A stretch of 60,291 bases of DNA from Lachnospiraceae bacterium. Lineage in GTDB: Bacteria; Bacillota; Clostridia; Lachnospirales; Lachnospiraceae. The stretch lies in contig JAAWCS010000070.1 in assembly GCA_022793375.1 (NCBI GenBank), forward strand, positions 1-60,291, written 5' to 3'. The position numbers and the translations under genes were made by a program. Each line of letters starts with the position of its first letter. Within the stretch, counting starts at the first letter, position 1. A model generated the notes under the pieces. That model was not told where the DNA came from. It saw only the letters and a list, made by a program, of their open reading frames with translations, and did not search any database. Below, one piece after another: positions 60,266 to 60,291 of the stretch.

Positions 60266-60291
60266 CTTTAAGACGAGAGTTTGATCCTGGC
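60266..60291 (+). rRNA. 16S rRNA gene, 5' end (truncated by the window)
   Basis: The window ends in AGAGTTTGATCCTGGC, the universal 5' sequence of bacterial 16S rRNA (positions 8-23). Only about 26 bases are inside the window. It is the start of an rrn operon that follows the two tRNA-Ser genes. Confidence 0.95.

Overview
The window looks like a chromosomal segment of a Gram-positive anaerobe of the Clostridia, most likely a gut Lachnospiraceae relative. This rests on lipobox lipoproteins and no outer-membrane genes, a tyrosine T-box leader, a long-form HPF, DUF4317 and VanZ proteins, an SH3-NlpC/P60 wall hydrolase, tRNA genes without encoded CCA, and GC-rich codon use with AGGAGG ribosome sites. 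The first 1.8 kb is visibly more AT-rich than the rest and looks like an accessory island.

Layout. 0.2-1.8 kb: a DUF4160/DUF2442 gene pair and a type III (CptIN-like) toxin-antitoxin locus whose toxin gene has an in-frame stop. 1.9-5.8 kb: a UPF0597 protein, a receiver domain fused to an alarmone synthetase with a VanZ neighbour, and a MerR regulator. 6.0-9.0 kb: two extracellular lipoproteins with molybdopterin-type domains, one also carrying three haem-c motifs, behind a promoter with a 19-bp MerR-type spacer. 9.1-11.5 kb: an ECF sigma factor and a membrane-anchored partner. 12-15.6 kb: a GNAT and a TetM/EF-G-like GTPase fused to a YacP/Rae1-type NYN nuclease domain. 16-18 kb: LysR, ArsR and a deleted permease. 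18.4-25.9 kb: a seven-gene TRAP-transporter and sugar catabolism operon. 26-33.7 kb: DUF4317, a wall hydrolase, trpS, a glycosyltransferase-wHTH fusion, a dCMP-deaminase-like protein and malQ. 33.7-36.9 kb: a tyrosine T-box controlling tyrS and a fused MccF-like S66 peptidase-GNAT. 37.2-41.4 kb: ECF sigma, anti-sigma-like protein and two serpin lipoproteins. 41.5-51.4 kb: core genes hpf, secA, prfB (with +1 frameshift), lysC, tex and tsaE, with a DnaA-box cluster before secA. 51.5-59.8 kb: a HEPN-like protein, tsaB, tldE/tldD, rimI, a zinc-ribbon protein, rnz and tsaD. 59.8 kb to the end: a strong promoter, two tRNA-Ser genes and the 5' end of a 16S rRNA gene.

Two dispersed repeat families run through the window. 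One is a 52-53 bp two-hairpin unit, sometimes in tandem (6.1, 11.5, 37.2, 48.4 and 55.1 kb). The other is a roughly 100-bp long-hairpin element (15.7 and 57.6 kb, with a decayed piece at 53.7 kb).

The most attractive leads are the domain fusions placed where they suggest a mechanism: the S66 peptidase-GNAT under tyrosine T-box control, the A-site GTPase fused to an A-site mRNA nuclease, the receiver-gated (p)ppGpp synthetase, the trihaem molybdo-lipoprotein, and the HEPN-like gene inside the t6A gene set. All functional statements are inferred from sequence reading alone; no database search was run.
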